Positions 27,446 through 35,141 of a stretch of 64,000 bases of DNA are shown here, piece after piece. Made by a program: the position numbers and the translations under genes. How positions within the stretch are numbered: position 1 is the first letter of the stretch; each line of letters opens with the position of its first letter. The notes under the pieces are model-generated. The model made no database searches and had not been told where the DNA came from. It saw only the letters and a list, made by a program, of their open reading frames with translations. Source of the DNA: Streptomyces sp. NBC_01591 (lineage in GTDB: Bacteria > Actinomycetota > Actinomycetes > Streptomycetales > Streptomycetaceae); the NCBI RefSeq assembly GCF_035918155.1, contig NZ_CP109327.1, positions 7,688,001 to 7,752,000 of the forward strand, written 5' to 3'.

Positions 27446-27745
27446 CTACCCGGGCAACTGCTGGCGGTACGGGGCGAGTTCGTCCGATGTCTTCGTCGCG
27501 ATGAACTCCGTGATCCGGTACGCGCACACGCCCTGTGCCGTGAACGGATCCGCCGAAACGATCTTCTCGATCGCTGCGCGGTCGTCCCCGACCGCCAGGA
27601 TCACCCCACCGTCGCGCGGGTTCTTGCGGCCCGACGCGATGAACACCCCGGCCGCGTACTGCGTGTCCAGCCAGGCGACATGATCCTGCAGCAGCGCGTC
27701 GACGCGCTCGACGGGTGCGGTGTAGGTCAACTCCAGTACGAACAT
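27446..27745 (-). CDS. YciI-family protein
   Basis: This 99-residue ferredoxin-like-fold protein has the YciI pattern (MFVLELTYTAP, HVAWLDTQYAAGVFIASGRK, DPFTAQGVCAYRI). YciI-like proteins have a conserved His and Asp pair and few known functions. I chose the ATG at 27745. A TAGCCT box (minus strand, 27753-27758) is seven bases upstream without a ribosome site. Confidence 0.88.
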   Translation of the reverse strand: MFVLELTYTAPVERVDALLQDHVAWLDTQYAAGVFIASGRKNPRDGGVILAVGDDRAAIEKIVSADPFTAQGVCAYRITEFIATKTSDELAPYRQQLPG

Positions 27746-27858
27746 GATCGCCAGGCTACGTGACGGGGCCCGGCGGGCTCCGGGCCCCGTCACGCCCGGG
27801 TGCCGGTTGCCCGCACGCCCGCCAGGGGTTACGGACAGCCCTTAGACTCGGCGGCACC

Positions 27859-28536
27859 ATGACAAACCTCCCGATGCCCGCCGACGAGGCCGAAGCCCGA
27901 GCCGTCCAGGACGCCTTGCGCGCCCGCGTGGTGCTCGACGAACCCGGCCCGCCGCCCGGTACCGGCCGGGTCACGGGGGTCGACGTCGCCTACGACGACG
28001 AGCGCGATGTCGTCGTCGCGGCGGCGGTCGTCCTCGACGCGGCGACGTTCGAGGTGGTCGCCGAGACCACCGCCGTCGGCCGGGTCACCTTCCCGTACAT
28101 CCCCGGCCTCCTCGCCTTCCGGGAGATCCCGACCGTGCTGGCCGCGCTCGAATCCCTGCCGGTCGATCCCGGACTCGTGATCTGTGACGGATACGGCCGG
28201 GCGCACCCGCGCCGCTTCGGACTCGCCAGCCACCTCGGGGTGCTCACCGGCCTCCCGGTGATCGGCGTCGCCAAGAACCCGTTCACCTTCTCGTACGAGC
28301 AGCCGGGCCCCCGTCGTGGCGACTGGTCGCCACTGCTCGACGGCGAGGAGGAAGTCGGTCGGGCGCTGCGTACACAGGACGGCGTCAAACCCGTCTTCGT
28401 CTCCGTCGGACACCGGACCGGTCTGGACAACGCCTGCGCCCACACCCTGCTGCTGGCCCGTGACTTCCGTCAGCCGGAATCCACCCGCAGGGCCGACTCG
28501 CTCTGCCGACGGGCCCTGCGGGAGGCGACCGCCTGA
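27859..28536 (+). CDS. nfi: Endonuclease V (deoxyinosine-specific)
   Basis: This 225-residue nuclease cuts DNA near deoxyinosine that arises by adenine deamination. Family motifs are VTGVDVAYD (catalytic Asp), TFPYIPGLLAFREIP, CDGYGRAHPRRFGLASHLG (second acidic site and recognition) and VAKNPF. The ATG at 27859 starts exactly at family position. TAGACT at 27843-27848 suggests leaderless transcription. The length is normal. Confidence 0.95.
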   Translation: MTNLPMPADEAEARAVQDALRARVVLDEPGPPPGTGRVTGVDVAYDDERDVVVAAAVVLDAATFEVVAETTAVGRVTFPYIPGLLAFREIPTVLAALESLPVDPGLVICDGYGRAHPRRFGLASHLGVLTGLPVIGVAKNPFTFSYEQPGPRRGDWSPLLDGEEEVGRALRTQDGVKPVFVSVGHRTGLDNACAHTLLLARDFRQPESTRRADSLCRRALREATA

Positions 28537-28538
28537 GT

Positions 28539-28587
28539 ATGCGTACGGATACCGTTTGCCGATCATGACCGGCAAGCTTGTACGCAT
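28539..28587. repeat. Nested palindromes downstream of the endonuclease V gene
   Basis: ATGCGTAC (28539-28546) pairs with GTACGCAT (28580-28587). Between them TTGCCGATCATGACCGGCAA (28556-28575) is itself palindromic at nine of ten positions. This could be a terminator of the nuclease gene or an operator for the tiny gene that follows. Confidence 0.55.
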
Positions 28588-28729
28588 GAACGAACATCGA
28601 ACGTCCACGCGACCCGGCACCGTCTATCTCGCTCAGCGCCGGGTCGCGGTGGGGATGACACTCGGCATGGTCGCGGGAGCGGTCTGGGCCGTCTCGATGA
28701 TCTGCACGCTGGTGTCCTGGGCGCTCTGA
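28586..28729 (+). CDS. Small single-pass membrane protein (47 aa)
   Basis: The peptide contains one hydrophobic helix (VAVGMTLGMVAGAVWAVSMI) after a short basic N-terminus. No known family is recognised. A start at 28565 would add seven residues. The frame ends in TGA at 28727-28729. Coding character is reasonable, but the gene is short, so confidence is moderate. Confidence 0.5.
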   Translation: MNEHRTSTRPGTVYLAQRRVAVGMTLGMVAGAVWAVSMICTLVSWAL

Positions 28730-28767
28730 GCCCGCAGGGCGCAGCCGTCGTCCCCGCCTGGCCGCGG

Positions 28768-29727
28768 CTACTTGTGCTGGTCGGGCCCCTGGGCGTTGAG
28801 CAGCGCGCGCCAGGTGCCCTCGTCGCCGACGCCCGTCACGGGCAGATTCCGGGACCCCTGGAACTCCTTCAGTGACCGCATGGTCGAGAGGGTGTACGTA
28901 CCGGTGCTGTCGGTCGGCACCCCGGCGTGGTGCAGCAGGTACTGCACCGCCGTGATGGCGTCGGGCTTCGTCGTGCGCGAGTCGACCGTGACGATCAGCA
29001 ACGGCCAGGTGTCCTTCCCGACTTTGCCGTCCGGGGTCAGGCCATGGGCGGCCTGGAACTTCTTCACGGCCTCCGCCGTGGCCGGACCGTAGTCGGCGTC
29101 GACCTTCACGTCGTAACCGTCCGCCCGCAGCAGCAGCTGCACCGTACGCGCCTTCCAGAGCACATTGCCCTTGCGGGCCAGTGGCCAGTCCGTGCCTTCC
29201 GACGGCCGGTCCGACACGTTCGCCGTGGCCTTGGCATTGCTCTGTCCCGTGGGCGGCACCAGCCACCACGCGAAGCTGCCGAGCACGAGCAGGAGAAACG
29301 ATGCGACGGCCAGGGTCGGGAACGCGGCGGGAGAGCGGTCCCGCCAACACGCCGCCGCCTTGTGACCGTCGGCCGGCCCGGCGGGTACGGACGTGCCGGT
29401 GACCTGCCCCACCGGCGCCGGACGTTTCCGGCCCGGGGACGACCCGGCCGCCGCGTCCGCCAGGGCACACGCCCGGACCAGGTCCTCGGCCGGAGCCCGC
29501 AGCGCCGAGTGCAACTGCTCGACGATCCTGCGCGGAGCGTTGGAGGCGTGGGCGGGATTCAGATAGCGCGACAGGGTGGTCTGGTCGACGCCCAGCCGCT
29601 TGGCGAGGGACTGCTGAGTGGGTTTCTCGCGGCCGTCGCGCGCCGACGACTCCCACCAGTGCCTCAGTAACCCGGCGAGAGCCCGCCCCGGCTGTTCCTC
29701 GCGACCCGCCACAGTGTTGTCCGTCAT
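28768..29727 (-). CDS. HTH, membrane-anchored protein with two peptidoglycan-binding domains
   Basis: This 319-residue protein has an N-terminal helix-turn-helix (TQQSLAKRLGVDQTTLSRYL, residues about 37-57), one membrane helix near residue 145 (LAVASFLLLVLGSFAWWLV), and two C-terminal peptidoglycan-binding repeats (VQLLLRADGYDVKVDADYGP then TAEAVKKFQAAHG; VQYLLHHAGVP then LKEFQGSRNLPVTG). The layout puts a DNA-binding part in the cytoplasm and a wall-binding part outside. It could sense wall state. The start at 29727 follows the second ATG, which fits better than the one at 29754. Confidence 0.82.
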   Translation of the reverse strand: MTDNTVAGREEQPGRALAGLLRHWWESSARDGREKPTQQSLAKRLGVDQTTLSRYLNPAHASNAPRRIVEQLHSALRAPAEDLVRACALADAAAGSSPGRKRPAPVGQVTGTSVPAGPADGHKAAACWRDRSPAAFPTLAVASFLLLVLGSFAWWLVPPTGQSNAKATANVSDRPSEGTDWPLARKGNVLWKARTVQLLLRADGYDVKVDADYGPATAEAVKKFQAAHGLTPDGKVGKDTWPLLIVTVDSRTTKPDAITAVQYLLHHAGVPTDSTGTYTLSTMRSLKEFQGSRNLPVTGVGDEGTWRALLNAQGPDQHK

Positions 29728-29956
29728 CGTTCTTCCCCGACTCTCTGTGTGCATAGGCGCAGGTCAGCGCTGTGCATCGGGAGCATGCCCGGGTGCGTCT
29801 ACCTGCGGGACGCAGATCGTAGTGAAAGCGCCGATCCGTGCCGCGCAGCCGAGGAGTCCGCGAAGCGGTGTCACGGCCCGCACGCCCGGGGAACGAGGAG
29901 GCAGGGGCATGCGTCGGACATCACCCGAACGAGTGCGTGCCACCCCGGGCGTCGGC

Positions 29957-31147
29957 TCAGCGGGCCGCCGCGACCCGGAAGCGCAGGCCGGCCGCGCGCA
30001 GCCGCTCCAGCAGCGCGTCACCCATCGCGGCGGCCGTGGTGACCTGCCCCGATGTCGGCGGGAGCTCGTCCAGGGCGAGACAGAGCGCGGACTGGGCGAG
30101 CATCTTCGCCGTCTCGTCGTAGCCGGGGTCGCCGCCCGAGACCTCGGTGAAGACCCGGTGCCCGCCGCCCTCACCGACGAAGCGCACGGTGAACCAGCTG
30201 CGCCGCCGCCGCTCCGCGTCCGGTCCCTTGCCCGGCTCGTACCGGTCCATCAGCCAGGACCGGGCCGCCGGAACCTGTGCGGCGCCCAGCAGGGCGCCGA
30301 CCGCGGCCGTGCCGCCGAGCGCCACGGGCAGATGCCGCACCGAGGCGAAGTGGCGGTAGCGGAAGTCGGGGCCGTACCGGGCGAGTGCCCGCGCCGAGCG
30401 TCCGACGACCTGTGCGTCCAGCGTCGGCAGCGGGAGTGCCCAGGTGCCGGTCTCCGTACTGAAGTGCGGGGCGCCCAGCGGGGCACGGGCCCGGCGGGCG
30501 ACCAGCCTCGGTTCGTGCAGCCGGCGTTCCCGGGCGGCGCGCAGCATCCGCGGGCCGCGGCCCATCGCGGTGAGCGCCGAGGCGAACGTGCCGCCGGAGA
30601 AGACGGCGTTGCTGCGTACGAAGCCGTCGACGGTCAGCGGCACGCCCTGCGGCAGCTGCTGGACGGTGAAGTACACCCCGAGGTCGTGCGGCACGGAGTC
30701 GAAACCGCAGGCGTGCACGATCCGGGCCCCGGTCTCGCGGGCCCGAGCGTCGTGCTCCAGATACATCCGGTCCACGAACTCCGCCTCACCGGTGAGGTCC
30801 GCGTAGTCCGTCGCCGCCTCGGCACAGGCCGCGACCAGCTTCTCGCCGTACCAGACATAGGGGCCCACCGTCGTGGCCACGACATGGGCGGATTCGGCGA
30901 GTTCGCGCAGCGAGTGCTCGTCGTCGGCATCGGCGTGCAGCAGCGGGAGGTCCGCGCAGCGCGGGTCGATCGCGGCGAGACGTTCGCGCAGGCGCTCCAG
31001 CTTGTCCCGGTCGCGTCCGGCCACGGCCCAGCGGCAGCCGGAGGGCGCGTGGGCGGCGAGATATTCGGCGGTGAGGGCGCCCACGAAGCCGGTGGCGCCG
31101 AAGAGGATTACGTCATAGGGGCGTTGTGTCCCGTTCTGCCTGTTCAT
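29957..31147 (-). CDS. Saccharopine-dehydrogenase-family reductase (trans-acting enoyl reductase-like)
   Basis: This 396-residue protein has an N-terminal Rossmann motif (DVILFGATGFVGALTAEYLA) followed by regions typical of the actinobacterial family that includes the mycobacterial trans-acting enoyl reductase (TVGPYVWYGEKLVAACAEA, YADLTGEAEFVDRMY, HACGFDSVPHDLGVY). It would be NAD(P)-dependent and act on acyl chains or amino-acid adducts; substrate is not readable. It is divergent from the acyl-CoA racemase gene, which supports a lipid link. Confidence 0.85.
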   Translation of the reverse strand: MNRQNGTQRPYDVILFGATGFVGALTAEYLAAHAPSGCRWAVAGRDRDKLERLRERLAAIDPRCADLPLLHADADDEHSLRELAESAHVVATTVGPYVWYGEKLVAACAEAATDYADLTGEAEFVDRMYLEHDARARETGARIVHACGFDSVPHDLGVYFTVQQLPQGVPLTVDGFVRSNAVFSGGTFASALTAMGRGPRMLRAARERRLHEPRLVARRARAPLGAPHFSTETGTWALPLPTLDAQVVGRSARALARYGPDFRYRHFASVRHLPVALGGTAAVGALLGAAQVPAARSWLMDRYEPGKGPDAERRRRSWFTVRFVGEGGGHRVFTEVSGGDPGYDETAKMLAQSALCLALDELPPTSGQVTTAAAMGDALLERLRAAGLRFRVAAAR

Positions 31148-31256
31148 GTGTGCCTCCGCGGGGCCGGCGCCGATGTGGCAGGCAGAGGTTAGCGGAGGGG
31201 TCGTGGCGGTGTGCGGCCGGGCGGCCCTCATGAGGGAGGATCCCGGAGAAAGAACT

Positions 31257-31264
31257 AAGCGCTT
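31257..31264. promoter_or_regulatory. Candidate operator core AAGCGCTT
   Basis: The palindrome AAGCGCTT sits within ACTAAGCGCTTGCT, about 90 bases before the racemase gene and in the shared promoter region (31148-31349). The form is typical of TetR-type lipid regulators, but no regulator is adjacent. Confidence 0.4.
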
Positions 31265-31349
31265 GCTCGCCCCAAGGGGTTGTGCGGAGCGCGGTGCGTT
31301 CTTAGCATCATCGCTGTTACATCAGTTGTGTCATACCGCTGGGGGCTTG

Positions 31350-32483
31350 ATGGCAACGACAGAGCACGGCTCGCACGGCCCGCTGACAGGGGTGCGGGTG
31401 GTCGAACTGGCGGGCATCGGACCCGGCCCGTTCGCCGCGATGCTCCTGGCCGACCTCGGTGCCGACGTCGTCAGGGTCGACCGGCCCGGCGGTGCGGGGC
31501 TGGGCATCGACCCCGCGTACGACCTCACCAACCGCAACAAGCGCTCCGTGCTCGTCGACCTCAAGGCCGAGGACGGCGCCGCCAAGGTGCTCGATCTGGC
31601 CGAGCGCGCCGACATCCTGATCGAGGGCTACCGGCCGGGCGTCGCCGAACGCCTGGGCGTCGGCCCCGACGCCGCGCTGGCCCGCAATCCGCAGCTCGTG
31701 TACGGGCGGATGACCGGCTGGGGCCAGGACGGCCCGCTCGCCGAGCGGGCCGGGCACGACATCGCGTACATCGCGCTCACCGGCACCCTCTCCGTGATCG
31801 GCAAGCCCGGCGAGCCGCCCACCGTCCCCGCCAATCTCGTCGGCGACTACGCGGGCGGCTCGCTCTATCTCGTCGTCGGCGTGCTCGCCGCCCTCCAGCA
31901 CGCCCGCACCCCCGGCGGCCGGGGCCAGGTCGTGGACGCGGCGATCGTCGACGGCGCCGCCCATCTCGCCACGATGATCCACGGCATGCTGGCGGCCGGT
32001 GGCTGGCAGGACCGGCGCGGCTCCAACCTCCTGGACGGCGGCTGCCCGTTCTACGGAACGTACGAGACCGCCGACGGCCAGTACATGGCGGTCGGGCCGC
32101 TGGAGCAGCGGTTCTACGAGGAGTTCGGCAGGCTCCTCGGGATCGGGGACGAAGCCCCGGACCGGGCCGACATCGCCCGGTGGGAGGAGCTGCGCAGCGT
32201 CGTCGCCGACCGGTTCCGGACCCGTACGCGTGCCGAGTGGACCGGGGTGTTCGAGGGATCGGACGCCTGCGTCGCCCCCGTCCTCTCGCTCCGCGAGGCG
32301 CCCCACCACCCGCACATCGCCGCCCGCTCCACCTTCGTCGAGCACGGCGGACTCACCCAGCCCGCGCCCGCACCGCGCTTCTCCGCGACCCCCGTCTCCG
32401 TACGCGGCGGGCCCGCGCGGCCCGGCGCGGACACCGAGGCCGTCGCCGCCGACTGGGGCGTACCCGGCATCGCGAGGCCGTGA
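31350..32483 (+). CDS. CoA transferase-fold alpha-methylacyl-CoA racemase
   Basis: This 377-residue protein belongs to the family III CoA transferase fold. It aligns with the M. tuberculosis racemase Mcr: His136 in AGHDIAY, Asp166 in NLVGDYAGG and Glu239 in GTYETADGQY correspond to the Mcr catalytic residues His126, Asp156 and Glu241. It interconverts 2R and 2S methyl-acyl-CoAs so that branched chains can enter beta-oxidation. The start at 31350 is preceded by GGGGG. It heads the catabolic block with the dehydrogenase and thiolase. Confidence 0.9.
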   Translation: MATTEHGSHGPLTGVRVVELAGIGPGPFAAMLLADLGADVVRVDRPGGAGLGIDPAYDLTNRNKRSVLVDLKAEDGAAKVLDLAERADILIEGYRPGVAERLGVGPDAALARNPQLVYGRMTGWGQDGPLAERAGHDIAYIALTGTLSVIGKPGEPPTVPANLVGDYAGGSLYLVVGVLAALQHARTPGGRGQVVDAAIVDGAAHLATMIHGMLAAGGWQDRRGSNLLDGGCPFYGTYETADGQYMAVGPLEQRFYEEFGRLLGIGDEAPDRADIARWEELRSVVADRFRTRTRAEWTGVFEGSDACVAPVLSLREAPHHPHIAARSTFVEHGGLTQPAPAPRFSATPVSVRGGPARPGADTEAVAADWGVPGIARP

Positions 32484-32549
32484 TCCCCGCCGGGCCCGCA
32501 CCGGACCGTCTCGACCCCACCGTCAAGAACTGATTCCAGGAGGACCGCA

Positions 32550-33692
32550 GTGCAGCGGCAGATCTTCACCGAAGAGCACGACGCGTTCCGCGAGACCGTG
32601 CGCACCTTCCTCACCAAGGAGGTCCTCCCGCACTACGAGCAGTGGGAGAAGGACGGCATCGTCTCGCGCGAGGCCTGGCTCGCGGCCGGCCGGCAGGGGC
32701 TGCTGGGTCTCGCCGTACCCGAGGAGTACGGGGGCGGCGGCAACGCCGACTTCCGCTACGGCGCCGTTCTCGCCGAGGAGTTCACCCGGGCCGGCGCGCC
32801 CGGCCTCGCGCTCGGGCTGCACAACGACGTCATCGGCCCCTACCTCACCGGCCTCGGCACCGACGAGCAGAAGCGGCGCTGGCTGCCCGGATTCTGCAGC
32901 GGCGAGACCATCACCGCCATCGCCATGACCGAACCCGGCGCGGGCTCCGACCTCCAGGGCATCCGCACCACCGCCGAGGACAAGGGCGACCACTGGCTGC
33001 TCAACGGCTCCAAGACCTTCATCTCCAACGGCATCCTCGCCGACCTGGTGGTCGTGGTCGCCAAGACCACCCCCGAGGGCGGTGCGAAGGGGCTCTCGCT
33101 GATCGTCGTCGAACGCGGCGCGGAAGGCTTCGAGCGGGGCCGCAACCTCGACAAGATCGGCCAGAAGTCCCAGGACACCGCGGAGTTGTTCTTCAACGAC
33201 GTCCGTGTGCCCAAGGAGAACCTGCTCGGCGAGCGGGACGGCGCCTTCATCCACCTGATGACCAATCTCGCGCAGGAACGGATGGGCATAGCGGTAGCCG
33301 GAATCGCCGCCGCCGAACACCTGCTGGAGATCACCACGCGCTACGTCAAGGAGCGCGAGGCCTTCGGACGGCCGCTCTCCAAGCTCCAGCACATCAGGTT
33401 CGAGATCGCCGAGATGGCCACCGAGTGCGCCGTCACCCGTGCCTTCCTCGACCGCTGCATCGTCGACCACTCCGACGGGACCCTCGACGCCGTGCACGCC
33501 TCGATGGCCAAGTGGTGGGCCACCGAACTGCAGAAGCGAGTTGCCGACCGCTGCCTCCAACTGCACGGCGGATACGGCTACATGTCGGAGTATCCGGTCG
33601 CCAAGGCGTTCACCGACGGCCGCATCCAGACCATCTACGGCGGCACGACCGAGATCATGAAGGAGATCATCGGCCGTTCGCTGCTCGCCTGA
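32550..33692 (+). CDS. Acyl-CoA dehydrogenase
   Basis: This 380-residue FAD enzyme oxidises acyl-CoA to the 2-enoyl-CoA. Family motifs are [14 protein letters not shown] (flavin), [50 protein letters not shown] and the C-terminal [15 protein letters not shown]. The GTG at 32550 is preceded by AGGAGG. Length is normal for a medium or long-chain member. It lies 66 bases downstream of the racemase and 35 bases before the thiolase, consistent with one operon. Confidence 0.95.
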   Translation: MQRQIFTEEHDAFRETVRTFLTKEVLPHYEQWEKDGIVSREAWLAAGRQGLLGLAVPEEYGGGGNADFRYGAVLAEEFTRAGAPGLALGLHNDVIGPYLTGLGTDEQKRRWLPGFCSGETITAIAMTEPGAGSDLQGIRTTAEDKGDHWLLNGSKTFISNGILADLVVVVAKTTPEGGAKGLSLIVVERGAEGFERGRNLDKIGQKSQDTAELFFNDVRVPKENLLGERDGAFIHLMTNLAQERMGIAVAGIAAAEHLLEITTRYVKEREAFGRPLSKLQHIRFEIAEMATECAVTRAFLDRCIVDHSDGTLDAVHASMAKWWATELQKRVADRCLQLHGGYGYMSEYPVAKAFTDGRIQTIYGGTTEIMKEIIGRSLLA

Positions 33693-33727
33693 ACCTGTCG
33701 CACAACCACCCCCGAAAGGCTGCTGTC

Positions 33728-34942
33728 TTGAGTACCGAAGCGTTTGTCTACGACGCGATCCGCACCCCGCGCGGCCGCGGCAAGGCCAATGGCGCCCTGC
33801 ACGGCACCAAGCCGATCGACCTCGTCGTCGGCCTCATCCACGAACTCCGCAGCCGTTTCCCCGGCCTCGACCCGGCGGCCATCGACGACATCGTCCTCGG
33901 CGTGGTCAGCCCGCTCGGTGACCAGGGCTCCGACATCGCCCGGATCGCCGCCATCGCGGCCGGTCTCCCGGACACCGTCGCCGGCGTCCAGGAGAACCGC
34001 TTCTGTGCCTCGGGCCTGGAAGCCGTCAACCTGGCTGCTGCCAAGGTCCGTTCGGGCTGGGAGGACCTCGTCCTCGCCGGCGGCGTCGAGTCGATGTCCC
34101 GGGTCCCGATGGGCTCCGACGGCGGCGCCTGGGCGATGGACCCGATGACCAGCTTCGAGACCGGTTTCGCCCCGCAGGGCATCGGAGCCGACCTCATCGC
34201 CACCATCGAGGGCTTCTCGCGGCGTGACGTCGACGAGTTCGCGGCGCTCTCCCAGGAGCGCGCCGCCGAGGCGTGGAAGGACGGCCGCTTCGCGCGCTCC
34301 GTCGTTCCCGTCAAGGACCGCAACGGCCTCGTGGTGCTCGACCACGACGAGCACATGCGGCCCGGCACCACCGCCGACTCGCTCGCCGCGCTCAAGCCGT
34401 CATTCGCCGCGATCGGGGAGATGGGCGGCTTCGACGCGGTGGCGCTGCAGAAGTACCACTGGGTCGAGAAGATCGACCACGTCCACCACGCGGGCAACTC
34501 CTCCGGCATCGTCGACGGCGCCGCGCTCGTCGCGATCGGCAACAAGGAGGTCGGTGAGCGCTACGGACTCACTCCGCGAGCCCGGATCATCTCCGCCGCC
34601 GTCTCCGGCTCCGAGCCGACCATCATGCTGACCGGCCCCGCGCCCGCCGCCCGCAAGGCCCTCGCCAAGGCCGGGCTGACCATCGACGACATCGACCTCG
34701 TCGAGATCAACGAGGCGTTCGCCGGAGTCGTGCTCCGTTTCGCCAGGGACATGGGGCTCCCGCTCGACAAGATCAACGTCAACGGCGGCGCCATCGCCCT
34801 CGGCCACCCGCTCGGCGCCACCGGCGCGATGATCCTCGGCACCCTCATCGACGAACTGGAGCGCCGCGACCAGCGGTACGGCCTCGCCACCCTCTGCGTC
34901 GGCGGCGGCATGGGCGTCGCCACCGTCATCGAGCGTCTCTGA
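33728..34942 (+). CDS. Acetyl-CoA acetyltransferase (thiolase, FadA-type)
   Basis: This 404-residue thiolase cleaves 3-ketoacyl-CoA with CoA. The nucleophile is Cys93 in [11 protein letters not shown]; the second active-site parts are [15 protein letters not shown] and [18 protein letters not shown] is the usual thiolase signature. I start at the TTG at 33728 with AAAGG upstream, because the protein begins at the family position [15 protein letters not shown]. It pairs with the downstream FadB-type enzyme, as in other FadA/FadB pairs. Confidence 0.93.
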   Translation: MSTEAFVYDAIRTPRGRGKANGALHGTKPIDLVVGLIHELRSRFPGLDPAAIDDIVLGVVSPLGDQGSDIARIAAIAAGLPDTVAGVQENRFCASGLEAVNLAAAKVRSGWEDLVLAGGVESMSRVPMGSDGGAWAMDPMTSFETGFAPQGIGADLIATIEGFSRRDVDEFAALSQERAAEAWKDGRFARSVVPVKDRNGLVVLDHDEHMRPGTTADSLAALKPSFAAIGEMGGFDAVALQKYHWVEKIDHVHHAGNSSGIVDGAALVAIGNKEVGERYGLTPRARIISAAVSGSEPTIMLTGPAPAARKALAKAGLTIDDIDLVEINEAFAGVVLRFARDMGLPLDKINVNGGAIALGHPLGATGAMILGTLIDELERRDQRYGLATLCVGGGMGVATVIERL

Positions 34943-34961
34943 CCGTCCCCCGGCCACCCGG

Positions 34962-35121
34962 GAGGGGCCGGCGGCGGGTGGCGTGGCGTCGCGGGGCTGG
35001 GGCACGCGCCTCGCGGCGTTGTCGTCCCTCACCATGGCTCCGCCATGGATCGGTCCTCCGCCTTGCGATCCACGCACCCCAGCCCCGCTCCTTCACCCAC
35101 GCCACCCACCGCCGGCCCCTC
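34962..35121. repeat. Palindromic miniature element between thiolase and FadB-type genes
   Basis: Two arms of about 80 bases form an imperfect hairpin: the left arm begins GAGGGGCCGGCGG, and the right arm ends CCGCCGGCCCCTC. The tip is a perfect 7-base stem (CCATGGC/GCCATGG) with loop TCC at 35039-35041. The inner part shares CCTCGCGGCGTTG and CGCCTTGCGAT with the element at 54404-54566, so both belong to one repeat family. Confidence 0.8.
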
Positions 35122-35141
35122 ACTTACGGAGAAGAACAGCA

